Assembly: GCA_018873225.1 (NCBI GenBank)
Contig: JAEILZ010000001.1
Location: 186,001 to 250,000 of the forward strand
Source of the DNA: [Phialemoniopsis] sp. UDSM-2020
Taxonomy: Eukaryota > Ascomycota > Sordariomycetes > Thyridiales > Thyridiaceae
DNA length: 64,000 nt
Reading direction: 5' to 3'
Shown: positions 42,801-52,649 of the stretch, in pieces
How positions within the stretch are numbered: position 1 is the first letter of the stretch
Layout of the letters: each line of letters starts with the position of its first letter
Position numbers and translations under genes: made by a program
The notes under the pieces: model-generated
Told to the model about the DNA's origin: nothing
The model's database searches: none
The model's input: the letters and a program-made list of their open reading frames with translations, nothing else

Positions 42801-43819
42801 CGATCGAGCAGGTCATCAACGAGGCTGGAGGTGTGTGGTACCCCAACTCGGCCTTCAAAACGGCGCAGGCCATCAACGACTTCAACCATGGTGAGCAGCT
42901 GCCTCTTATGATCCTTGCCAACTGGCGTGGTTTCTCTGGTGGTCAGCGTGACATGTACAACGAGGTTCTCAAGTACGGCAGCTACATTGTCGACGCTCTT
43001 GTCAAGTTCGAGCAGCCCATCTTTGTCTACGTTCCGCCCTTTGGCGAGCTCCGTGGTGGCTCGTGGGTCGTCGTCGATCCCACCATCAACCCCACCGCTA
43101 TGGAGATGTACGCGGATGTCGAGGCTCGCGGTGGTGTTCTCGAGCCCGAGGGCATCATTGGGATCAAGTACCGCAAGGACAAGCAGCTGGACACCATGGC
43201 CCGCCTCGACCCTACTTATGCAGCACTAAGGAAGCAGATGGTTGCATCGCAGAGCAGCGGTGCTGGTGCGGAGGCCCAAGAGGAGATCAAGAAGAAGATG
43301 GCTGTGCGCGAGCAGCAGCTTCTGCCCATCTACGCCCAGATTGCAGTGCAATTCGCCGACTTGCACGACCGCGCCGGCCGCATGAAGGCCAAGGGTGTGA
43401 TCCGGGAGGTCCTGGAGTGGCAGAACGCCCGCCGCTTCTTCTACTGGCGTGTGCGCAGACGTCTCAACGAGGAGTACATGCTGCGCCGCATGGCCACGGC
43501 GGTCAACTCGTCTGGCTCTGCCCAGAGTGTTGATGCCACCAAGTCGCGCGACCGCCACCTGCAGCTGCTGGAGGCCTGGTCCGGCATCACGAACTTCAAG
43601 AAGTCCGACCGGGACGTGGCTGTGTGGTACGAGGAGAACAAGTCTACCATCTCGCAGAAGCTCGAGGCCATGCGGGCCGAGTCCGTCACGAGCGAGATGC
43701 GGGATCTTGTGCAGGGAAGCAGCGGCGACTCGGCCGCGTGGAAGGGCGTCCGCGACATTCTTAGGGTGATGCCCGTGGCGGAGAGGGAGAAGGTCATGAA
43801 GTTCCTGGCCGAGCAGTAA
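36803..43819 (+). CDS. ACC1: acetyl-CoA carboxylase, multifunctional cytosolic form
   Basis: Three exons (36803-36991, 37084-37349, 37414-43819) encode 2286 residues, the usual length. It makes malonyl-CoA from acetyl-CoA, bicarbonate and ATP, the committed step of fatty acid synthesis. The biotin carboxylase domain holds [18 protein letters not shown], the ATP-grasp loop [13 protein letters not shown] and [16 protein letters not shown]. The biotin carrier site is EVMKM with the biotinylated Lys at residue 736. A long central region follows, then the carboxyltransferase halves, with [61 protein letters not shown] and [40 protein letters not shown]. Both introns sit near the 5' end. A long upstream gap (33862-36802) suggests a complex promoter. 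Intact and probably essential. Confidence 0.98.
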
Positions 43820-44267
43820 AGAGGCCTGCGGAAATATGTCCGTGAAAGGAAGATAGAAAGTGAGATGATGTCTGTGTATTAGAGTAGAGAAGAGGAGCAT
43901 TTCTCCTTTTGTACGTTTGTCAGATTTACGCTTTGCTACCTTTTCGGAGTTTAGGGAAGCATCTTTACGACTACTACAAATTGTATCATGTTTATCTACA
44001 CTTACTGCCTGTGCTATATTGGAATTCATGACGTGAAGCTTAAACCAAGATGTGAAGCTGTAGGAAAAGGAGGTGGCGAGCCCCGCACGTGATGGCCTCG
44101 TAGTGTTTCGGCGGTGACCAAGCCGGGACGGACGGAATCGACTGCCAGGGAAAACCCACCTCCTCCCTGCGACAAGACACCAATGCGAGGCCTAAAGCGA
44201 CATTAGGATGCAAGCTGCGGCGCACCAGTGTCCCAGGTCACTGGTCACCCTGGATTGTCATTGAGGA
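43820..44267. other. ACC1 3' region and upstream region of the next gene
   Basis: This is 448 bp. The first 200 bp are AT-rich 3' UTR-like sequence. The rest is the promoter of the gene at 44268. No other gene is seen. Confidence 0.5.
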
Positions 44268-46214
44268 ATGGACATGCAATCGACTAACAAGATTAAGAGG
44301 AAGCCCCTTCCAACAGGAGCAATATCCATTGAGACCCGTATCTCAGTCCCGGATCTCTCGGGAACAGCACATACTGACGAATCTCCTCCGCCGAGATACT
44401 CTGAGGTGGTCCGAGATGTCGGGGCACTCCAGCTTGGAAACGGAGATAGCGGCTCTGGCTTCCATCACCCAGCCGGGGCGCCGGGATACGTGACGTCCAG
44501 CGCCATCGTCGACAGCCCAGAGGAGCTATCGGTGACTTCGTCCAGAGCGACTACGTTCCCCGTTGACACACCGCTGACACCACCAGGCGACCTAGCGTCG
44601 GCATCCTCATCTACAGACCCAGTAGCTGCCTCTGCTTCCCAGGACGAGCCGTCCTTTTGGAAGACGGCCCTCGACGAGACGCGCCATTTCGCAGGCGGCC
44701 TGCTCTCGCACCCGCACGAGTCGACCAAGCACTGCTCGGTCCTGCGGCACTCGCCGGGCATCGTTCTCTACCGCGGGCCGACGACCAGCGTCGCCGTGAC
44801 GATCTTCTCGTCTCCCGACCGCGCCCTGCCGGCCGACCGGACGCTCTGGCTCCAGCGCCGCGGGTTCTCGGGCGACACGGGCCTCAGGCTCAAGACGCTC
44901 GTCCGCGCGAGCGGGAGCTGGCTCGACGTCACCCCCGCGTCCGAAGCCAGGCCGGAGCAGGCTCCCTGCGCCGACGAGAGAGGGTGGCAAAGGGATATCA
45001 CCAAGTTCCTGAAAAAGGCCGGGAAAGAAGGCGGGTCGATCGCGAAGCATGTCGTCAGGGAGACGCACGTCGTGCGCATACCCGCGGCGGCGGCGGACGG
45101 GTACTTCCGGCTGGTATTGTGCACCGGCGGCACCGATGACAAGACGCGGCGCAAGGCGCTGTGCGGCAGCCCCGTGTTCCGGATCGCGAGCACGTCGACG
45201 GAGCCGGGCGTCGTGCGCGGCGCGAGCCTGCGGAGCATGCCGCTCGAGGTGGGGATCAAGGTCGCGTCCGCCGTGGCCAACAGCGCGGCGGGGAACTTCG
45301 TGGCGCCCGTTACGGATAGGTTGCAGCAGTATCAGCCTGGCTTTGTGGCGTCGGAGGCGGGCACGATGATGTATAGCCGGTCTGGCCTGGAGGGGAGGGT
45401 GGAGAGTGCGCAGGAGGGGTATGGAAGGGCTAGGGAAGGGCAGTATGGTCGGCTGGAGGGTGCGCTGGCTGGGGAAGAGGCGCCAGAGGTCGTGGGTCCG
45501 GATGAGGGGCCGGAGAAGCCTTTTCCTATCAAGTTTCAGGGTAAGGTTGTCGCTGGGACAGGCCGTGGTGGCAAGGAGATAGGGATCCCGACTGCGAATC
45601 TTGAGGGCGTGCCGGAGGATGTGGTGTTGCGGTTGTCGGGAGGGGTGTACTTTGGCTGGGCGGAGATTCTGCCGCACAAGGGCTTTGATGAGAGTGTGTC
45701 GCGCGACTGGATCGAGGCTGTCGTTGGCGTGGGACCGTCGCCGTATGCAGCGATGGGAAGGGCGAGGGTCGTGAGTCGGGATGTTGTCACGGCGCATCTC
45801 TTGCATGACTTTGGCGGCGCCAGCTTCCTTGGGGCCAAATCACGTGTTGTTCTTATGGGCCGCTTGCGGGGTATGATATCTACTACGGGGTCTACGAGTT
45901 CTACGTCTACTTCTACGTCTATGCTTACGGAGGAGGAGGCCAGGAATCGGGAGGAGATGATGGAGATAGCGGTCCGGGATGCTGCGGTGGCAACTGCAAG
46001 TTTGAGCCGCGAGGCGTGGGGGCCGGAGGGAACGCTGGAGAGGATGAAGACAGAGCGCAGCGGACGGTCGCTGGAGGAAAGATATGTCGACGCACGGAGG
46101 GGCCTGCAGAGGAGGGTGGACAGTGTGCCTGTGCACTGGGCTGGGGTGAGGACTTCTGGCGCGGAGTTGAGGGACCGAGGCCTGGGGAACGGAGGATACT
46201 GGATACGGCGATGA
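44268..46214 (+). CDS. large fungal protein with C-terminal riboflavin-kinase-like domain
   Basis: One exon, 648 residues. The N-terminal 120 residues are Ser/Thr/Pro-rich with a PPPRYSEV (PY-type) motif. A central region (about 130-400) has FWKTALDETRHFAGGLLSHPHESTKHCSVLRHSPGIVLYRGP and is shared, as I recall, with fungal proteins annotated 'LipA and NB-ARC domain'. From about residue 415, PFPIKFQGKVVAGTGRGGKEIGIPTANL and GGVYFGWAEI match the riboflavin kinase signature. The catalytic Glu before the conserved His is not present: the segment reads VVTAHLLHDF, with Thr in the Glu position, and the usual NP of SIGxNP is SP. This may be a non-catalytic flavin- or nucleotide-binding domain. A low-complexity Ser/Thr run (TSSTSTSTSM) sits near residue 550. 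Function is unknown. Confidence 0.85.
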   Translation: MDMQSTNKIKRKPLPTGAISIETRISVPDLSGTAHTDESPPPRYSEVVRDVGALQLGNGDSGSGFHHPAGAPGYVTSSAIVDSPEELSVTSSRATTFPVDTPLTPPGDLASASSSTDPVAASASQDEPSFWKTALDETRHFAGGLLSHPHESTKHCSVLRHSPGIVLYRGPTTSVAVTIFSSPDRALPADRTLWLQRRGFSGDTGLRLKTLVRASGSWLDVTPASEARPEQAPCADERGWQRDITKFLKKAGKEGGSIAKHVVRETHVVRIPAAAADGYFRLVLCTGGTDDKTRRKALCGSPVFRIASTSTEPGVVRGASLRSMPLEVGIKVASAVANSAAGNFVAPVTDRLQQYQPGFVASEAGTMMYSRSGLEGRVESAQEGYGRAREGQYGRLEGALAGEEAPEVVGPDEGPEKPFPIKFQGKVVAGTGRGGKEIGIPTANLEGVPEDVVLRLSGGVYFGWAEILPHKGFDESVSRDWIEAVVGVGPSPYAAMGRARVVSRDVVTAHLLHDFGGASFLGAKSRVVLMGRLRGMISTTGSTSSTSTSTSMLTEEEARNREEMMEIAVRDAAVATASLSREAWGPEGTLERMKTERSGRSLEERYVDARRGLQRRVDSVPVHWAGVRTSGAELRDRGLGNGGYWIRR

Positions 46215-46821
46215 AGTTCTGCTCTGCCCTTTGAAAGGGATTCTCCTAGGCATACTGTTGCATGGTGGAATCGTCGACGTGTTTCGACTTGGGTTGACTT
46301 ACACGGATGGTCCTCACAGGGGCATGATTCTGGAGGATGGAGGGCGACGCGTCACGCCGAATACGACTCATGAGACAGGCCTTTCGGCCGAAGTCGGGCA
46401 TGCTTAATTCAATTTTTAGGCTTCAGCATTAATGTGGGAATAGTAAAGAAATATTTACTCAGATAACTGTCGAGGTTAAGCTGCGGAGAGGGAGGATGAG
46501 GCTGCCGATGAGCCGGGATGGTGGGGCCAGCTGGCTGGCGGATGTCCGTCACTGCAAAAGCGGCGGCCCCCTGACGTCGTCAGCTTGGGCGGGCGGGCGT
46601 TGGCGGGGCAAGTCGATCAATGCATGCATGGGCCGAAACCAGCTCTCTCTCAAACATAGCCGCGAGCTTCTGCAGCAACTGAGCCTCATTAAAAACAAAT
46701 CGTACCTAACTCCAACTTCACACATATAAACGGCTGGCCCCGTTCTTGTGATTGGAATTGCTCCTGATCAATCGCACCCACAACAGCAGAACACACTCAG
46801 GGTTCCAGACAGACCGCCAAG
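46215..46821. other. intergenic region upstream of twinfilin
   Basis: This is 607 bp with no other gene recognised. The final 130 bp contain CAACAGCAGAACACAC and resemble a fungal 5' leader. Confidence 0.5.
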
Positions 46822-47968
46822 ATGCAGTCCGGGATCTCAGGCAAGCCGATCCCCCGCATCACCTCCATCTCTCCTGATCTCGCCAGCTAACTTTCTGCGA
46901 TCAACAGCCTCCCAAGAGCTCGTAGAGCAGTTCAACACCCTGCTCTCCAGCGACTCCCACTTCGGCCTCCTCGTCACCATCTCCAAGGAGTCCCTCGTCC
47001 CTGCCAGCCTCCTCACCCCGTCCTCCCCAAATGCCTCCTTCGCCGACAACCTCTCCTCCCTCCTCGCGCCGGCCCTGAAGCCCGACGAGCCCCTCTACGC
47101 CCTGCTCAGGCGCCACGACACCGTCCCAAAATTCGTGGCCGTCACCTACGTGCCCGACGCCGCCAAGGTGCGCCAGAAGATGCTGTTCGCCTCGACGCGC
47201 CTGACCCTCGTGCGCGAGCTGGGCACGGAGCACTTCCGCGAGACCATTTTCGCCACGACGGCGGCGGACCTGACGCCCCAGGGTTTCGAGAAGCACGATG
47301 CGCACGGCGCGCTGGCCGCGCCGCTGACCGAGGAGGAGCGCACGCTCGGCGACGTCAAGCGCGCCGAGCAGGAGGCTGGGTCGGGCACGGGGGCGCGCGA
47401 GATTCATCTTAGCAAGAACCTCAACATGCCTGTGGGCGAGGACGCGCTTGCGGCGCTGAAGGAGTTGGGTGAGGAGGGAGGTGGGAAGAGGAGTGTTGTC
47501 ATGTTGGTGAGTTGAGGTTCACAGACCCGGCAGGTCGAAGTGATTGTTGCTAACGCGAAGACTGTCTAGAAAATCAACCCGCAGACCGAGGCCATCGAGC
47601 TCGTCCCCGATAATTCGTCGCCGACCTCCATCTCGGAGCTGACCTCGAGCGTCATATCCTCGACCGAGCCGCGCTTCACCTTTTACCGCTACACCCACGA
47701 GTACGGCGGCGGTTCCTTTTCGCCCTTGCTCTTCTTCTACACGTGCCCCATGACCCAGGGCAACAAGTCCATCAAGTTCCGCATGATGTACCCGCTCATG
47801 AAGCGCGCCGTGCTCGAGATCGCGAGCAGCGAGTGCGGGCTCAACATCGAGAAGAAGTTTGAGGTCGAGGAGCCGTCCGAGATCACCGAGAACGGGGTTC
47901 TGGGCGAGCTGCACCCCAAGGTTGAGGTGCGCAAGGGGTTCAGCAGGCCCAAGAGGCCTGGGCGGTAG
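46822..47968 (+). CDS. TWF1: twinfilin, two ADF-homology domains
   Basis: Three exons (46822-46840, 46908-47506, 47570-47968) give 338 residues. Exon 1 is only 19 nt (MQSGIS + G) and intron 1 is GC-AG (donor GCAAGC). The join MQSGISASQEL is the standard twinfilin start and supports it. ADF-H domain 1 spans about 7-140 (FGLLVTISKESLVP, KFVAVTYVPDAAKVRQKMLFASTR). Domain 2 spans about 180-310 (EIHLSKNLNMPVGEDALAAL, FTFYRYTHEYGGGSFSPLLFFYTCP, KFRMMYPLMKRAVLE). A basic tail, KGFSRPKRPGR, follows. Twinfilin binds ADP-actin monomers and capping protein and promotes filament turnover in the cortex. It is complete and intact. Confidence 0.95.
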
Positions 47969-48350
47969 ATGGTCGCCTGGTGATGGATCTGATAGAACGT
48001 AGAAAGCGACGCCTCCATTACGAAAATGGAAACGATTCGCGGTAACCTGTCTAATGTGCAATTGATTATGTGAGACTTGATTGTATTTTCGAACTTTGAA
48101 AAAAGGAAATGATGTATGTCCTAGATATGCAAAAACTCCGCGAGGGGATGCTTTTGGAACGAACATGGTGCAGCGCAAATGTGTAGATACAACAAAATGA
48201 TTTTTTGCCTCCCAACCCCCGACCCGTCCCTCATTCATGCTCTCGTATGATGCGAATGCTCGATGCTCCCGTCAACCAGGTCTATTTTACCACCTCCGCA
48301 ACAATCATAGGAAAAACCCATCCCATTCCTCGCCTGCACAGTCGGTCCAT
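47969..48350. other. convergent 3' region twinfilin / Sfc1
   Basis: This is 382 bp of AT-rich sequence between two 3' ends. No gene is seen. Confidence 0.5.
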
Positions 48351-49770
48351 TTACTCCTCAAAGTCGCCGCCGGACAGCGAAAAGGGGCCGCGCTTCTCGA
48401 GCTTGCTCTTGAGGAACTCGTAGACGGTAAAGGTCACGGCCTGACCGGGCGCGACACGCATCACACGCGGCGTGATGCCCTTGTAGAACGCGTGGAAGCC
48501 TTCTTGCCTATTTCATTTTCAATCGCGATCAGTACAACCGAACACCTTCATCCTTTTAAGAGAGCGCAGAAAAAACTCACTTGAACATCTCACCAGCAAT
48601 CGCCGTTATCCTACCAAGCGCGCTCGTGCCGGGCATCGCGGGCGCCTTTTGCAGGCGCGTCTTGATCGTGTCGATGGGCGCGTTGCTCAGCGGGCCCATG
48701 GCACCGCTGACAAGACCGATGAGCGTCGTCTGGTAGCCGGGGAGCGTCGCGCCCTCGTACTCGGGCTGCCACTTGTACAGCGCCTCCTTGAAGTAGGTGT
48801 AGGCCGTGAAGTTGACGGCCTGGTTGCTGCCCTGCCGCAGCGCCGTCAGCGACACGCCGCGGTACAGCGCGCCGAACCCTTCCTCTTTCACGACGGTGTA
48901 GAGCGCGTGCGCGGCGTTGCGGTACTTGGGCACGTCGAGCGGGTCCGCCATGCTGTGGTGCTGCGCCTGCAGGCGGATCTTGATGACCTCCATCGGGGTA
49001 ACAACGGCGACGGCCTCGGTGACGCCCGCCGCGAGGCCGGCGAGGAAGATGGACTGCCCGGAGATCTTGCCCGTCGTCTTGTCGGCGAGGAGCTGCTTGT
49101 ACCACTCGAACGAGGTGAAGCGGATGGCCATCTTGGGCACGATGCCCGTCAGCACGGCGCCGAGGCCCTTGTAGAGGCCGAGGGGCGTCTCCTTGCGCAC
49201 GATCTCGACGCCCGTCTTGATGAAGCCGCGCTTGGCCTGGCCGGGCTGGCGCCCGCGGCGCGAGAGCTGCATGCGCACCTTGATTGTGTCTGTTTCACAT
49301 TGTCTCGCGTTAGTTTCTCTCCAGAGTCAAGTCTTTACGTCGTCCCCTTCTTGCTGTTGTTGTGTGCATGTTGTTCTCCCGGTTGTTTGATTTCCCGGTC
49401 TTCGGAACGGACCCCGGGCGAAATTTCCGGAAGAAGAGCTCGCGGCGGAGCTCCCTCGGGATCTTTTTTTTCGTGGTGTGGGCTAGCTTGGCGGGAGACC
49501 GGGGTAAAGGGAGACAGGGTAGTAGGAAGGGTTAAAGCTTACCGAGCGGATGGCAGACGAGAGCCTCCATCATGCCTGCACCACCACCGGCTGTAGGAAT
49601 TGCATGTTAGCTTATTCGTTCGTCATTGTGACCTTTTTTTGCTCGTTTCTTTTGGATCTTCGAGCCAATTGGTGATCCTAGGTGCAGGGGAAATGAGACG
49701 CACCGATCAGGTTGATGGCGGCAGAAGTCGGCGCCTTCTTGCCGTCCTTTGTCGCAACTTTCGTAGCCAT
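48351..49770 (-). CDS. SFC1: mitochondrial succinate-fumarate carrier (Sfc1/Acr1 type)
   Basis: Four exons (49770-49704, 49590-49543, 49289-48581, 48507-48351) give 326 residues. Three mitochondrial-carrier repeats show P-x-[DE]-x-x-[KR] signatures: HPLDTIKVRMQ, TPMEVIKIRLQ and APIDTIKTRLQ. GGGAGMMEALVCHPLDTIKVRMQLSRR and LGLYKGLGAVLTGIVPKMAIRFTSFEWYKQLL are characteristic of the Sfc1/Acr1 subgroup, which exchanges cytosolic succinate for mitochondrial fumarate and is needed for growth on acetate. The start is MATKVATKDGKKAPTSAAINLI. Introns 1 and 2 are long (113 and 253 bp) for this window and lie in the first repeat. Citrate carriers have a similar layout but a different repeat-1 sequence, so I prefer Sfc1. 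Confidence 0.93.
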
Positions 49771-52649
49771 TGCGCAAGATGTCTATGATGTATGTGTGAA
49801 GAGTAGAGAGTTGTTGTGTATGTCGAGTTGGTGTCCTAATCCTTTTGGGCTTTCCCGCGTTGCGTTTCTAGCAGTAGTCGCGAAACTCGTCCTTCCTTAT
49901 CCTGTGCGGTTTTGACGAGGCCCTATCCATACAAGGTCCAGGGAAGGAGTAGACAGGTTTTTTGTTTCTTCAGTTGTTCTGGCCGGGAGTGACTCCGTCG
50001 GCTCGCCTCGGCTGGAGATGCGAAGCTATCGTCGATGGTGTTTTGGTTGCGTGGGTCTTGCGCCGGAAGCGTGTAGGAGACGGCAATGGGTATCACAAGA
50101 GAGAAAACAAGAAAGGGGAGCTTTCTTGGTGTTGACAGGACAGTACAATGTCTTTCCAAAATGGGAGGAAAGAAAAGAAGAAGAAGAAAGTAAACACTAC
50201 GAGAGTAGAGGGAGGAGGAAGGAAGAAAAAAGGCACGAGGTAGACAAGATGCCGAAAGGGCTAGCATTAAAGGTACAAGCCGGAGGGCGGGCATTGTTCT
50301 TGGCTCCGCGGTTACAAGGAGCAGACGAGAAGTAGACTCTTTACACCCTAACCTAACCTACGGAAGCACGAGCTAGACACGGAGCTGGGGCTTCGTGACC
50401 TTGCTCGTCTAGTGACTCAGTCTTGCCCAAGTGGCATCGTGTCGGGCTGGGGGGCTGCAGTTCCACCACAAGCTTTGGCCGGGGAAAGGTGGGAATAGAC
50501 GGCGGGAGGTACACGGAGAGAGAGAGGCGCGTGCTAAGGCAAAATTGCCAATCCGAACCCTTGGCCCGCGGCTCTGGGAGAGAAAGAGGTGGAGGATCAA
50601 GTAACAGACTAGACTTTCCTAGCCTCCTTCTCCAATTTTGTTTGGGGTAATAAGAGGGCCAAGGTACAGTTGCAGGTCCTGTCCTGTAAGATGGGCCAAT
50701 CCGGCGGCCCAGATCGCCCTGAGTGTGTGAGTCGATGCGTTGCGTTCTCGGTGCAGCGGATATGGGGCAAGGCAAAGAAAACCGCCGTCAGTACATACAA
50801 AACCAAACCCCTGACACATGACATTCCGCCTCTGCTCAATGAGGTCAGGTACTTGCTGGACTGCCTGACTTGGGGACTCCCGTGCTGCGCTGAGCCGAGA
50901 CGCCACAGGGCCAAGCGCTGGACCGGAATGTTTGGTGGCCCATTGATGTCACAGAGTACCAGTGGCAGGTCTTGTCTCGCATCATCCATCCATCAGTCAG
51001 GAGGGCAAGCTTGTGACAGCGGGCGGCGGCAGTCTTCCCCCTCTCTGCTTTTTTCGTCTCTCAAGCTTGTGAATATGATCATCAGCTGGTCAGCCCAGCC
51101 CCAGCCCAGCCCATGTACCAAAGAACCAGAAGCTGCCGGACATCGTAAAAACCAGCACACAATGGCAAGTTGGATGACGACGCCCGCCCTCCAATCAGAA
51201 GCCGTGTGATAGCCGACCTCGAGCCGAGCTTGTGATTTTGCGGGGTGGGCTTGGTGGGCTGGCATCTTTTTTGGAGGAGAGCTCCAAGCATTGCCAGTTA
51301 GCGCACTTGCGCGCCCATTCTTCCCAGCAGCAAGAGGAGCTCTCAGTCTCGAATAATTAGTCGCGTGGAGCCCTGTTCTCCAATCCTTGTTCGCTCTGTA
51401 CCTGTATTTTCTCCATTCCGATTCACTCGTCGCAATGATGGGCCGTTCGCACCGAGCTCGTAAGTCCGCCGCAAGTACGGGCTGTGACACACAAACCCTC
51501 ACCTCACCACTCCTTACCCGCCAAACAGTACCTTGGAATCGCTGATTATTTCGGCTGCTTCCGGGACTGCATCCGCCCTTTCTCTCTATTTTCCCATTTC
51601 TCGGAGACGGGGATTATCCACTTCAGTGTGTTTTGCTTTCCCGAGTCTCGTCAGCCTGGCCCGTGAAGTGCCGAGGTCTGTCTTTCCGCTGGTTCGGAAA
51701 GGTGGCTGTGGGCTCTTTTCCACGAGAGGCCCGTCGGAATTGGGTCACTGATCATCAAGGTGAGGTGTGCAAGGTGAGGAGGGGCAGTGACCCAATTGCG
51801 AGTAGTATGGAGAAAACAGATACATACATGTAGACAAGATGACTGTATGCACTTTCACATGTTAGACACCAGTTTTGATGGTCGCATGTCATGAGCGACA
51901 CCGTCTGGCTTCATGACTCAGCCAAACCACCACAAACTTCCCCGTACCTTTCTTGGTGCGACGCGGGCGGTGTGCTTAAGCTTTCTGCAAAGGCGGTGAA
52001 CTGGATGAAGCTCGGTCACTCCAGCAGTCCTTCGGGCGAGGACAGAGCTTGGCCACACTCGTAATTCAGACGGAGCTTGAGCTCCTCGAGCGCGTATCAA
52101 AGACATCATGACTCTGTTAGAAGCAAGAGATCAAGCACACACACATGCATGGAAGCGCGACGAGGTCAAGTACATGGATAATTAAAAGTAGAGTCTCGAT
52201 TCAGTTTCATAATTTGATAGAGCTGCCCTCGAGGACATCTGCTAAAAAAGGGAGCAATAAGTGCCCTCCAACGCCACCCTCCGTTTTCCCATTCCGGCAT
52301 TCCCATGTTTGCATTTGAAAAATCCCATTTTCGATCAAATCTTTGCCTACCCAAACCGAAACCGACCGACCGAATTGAATCGACCGGTATTGCGCCCCCG
52401 AAAATCGAAAAAAACAATGATATCCATATGCCAGCCCGGCTTCCATGCGAAACCGACCGACCCGATGAATAAGGGGAAAATGAGAAGGAAACCATTGAGC
52501 GTCGTTGAAATATTTTGGGGAAAGAAAATGCCCGAGCAGCAATGGTATCTAATGCCTCGCACCATAAAATAAGATCTTGAAAACAAACGCGCCCATAATA
52601 TCATTGTCGTTTCACGATCACAAAGGGTGTTGAAACACTGGGGTCCAGC
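49771..52649. other. 2.9-kb gene-poor region between Sfc1 and SCON-2
   Basis: I see no gene. Frames up to about 180 codons overlap on both strands and have no recognised domain. The plus strand is purine-rich at 50160-50235 (AAGAAGAAGAAAG), that is, a pyrimidine tract in the Sfc1 promoter or leader on the minus strand. The part near 52200-52640 is the 3' region of the SCON-2 gene. Confidence 0.45.

Noticed and set aside
44607..45806. A 399-codon antisense frame over the riboflavin-kinase-like gene
   Set aside because: Arg/His/Pro-rich, no motif; explained by the GC-rich coding strand.
48649..49596. A 315-codon plus-strand frame opposite Sfc1
   Set aside because: Shadow of the carrier gene; repetitive Arg/Leu/Gly without domain.
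49771..52649. Protein-coding genes between Sfc1 and scon-2
   Set aside because: Frames of up to about 180 codons on both strands have no motifs and overlap each other.
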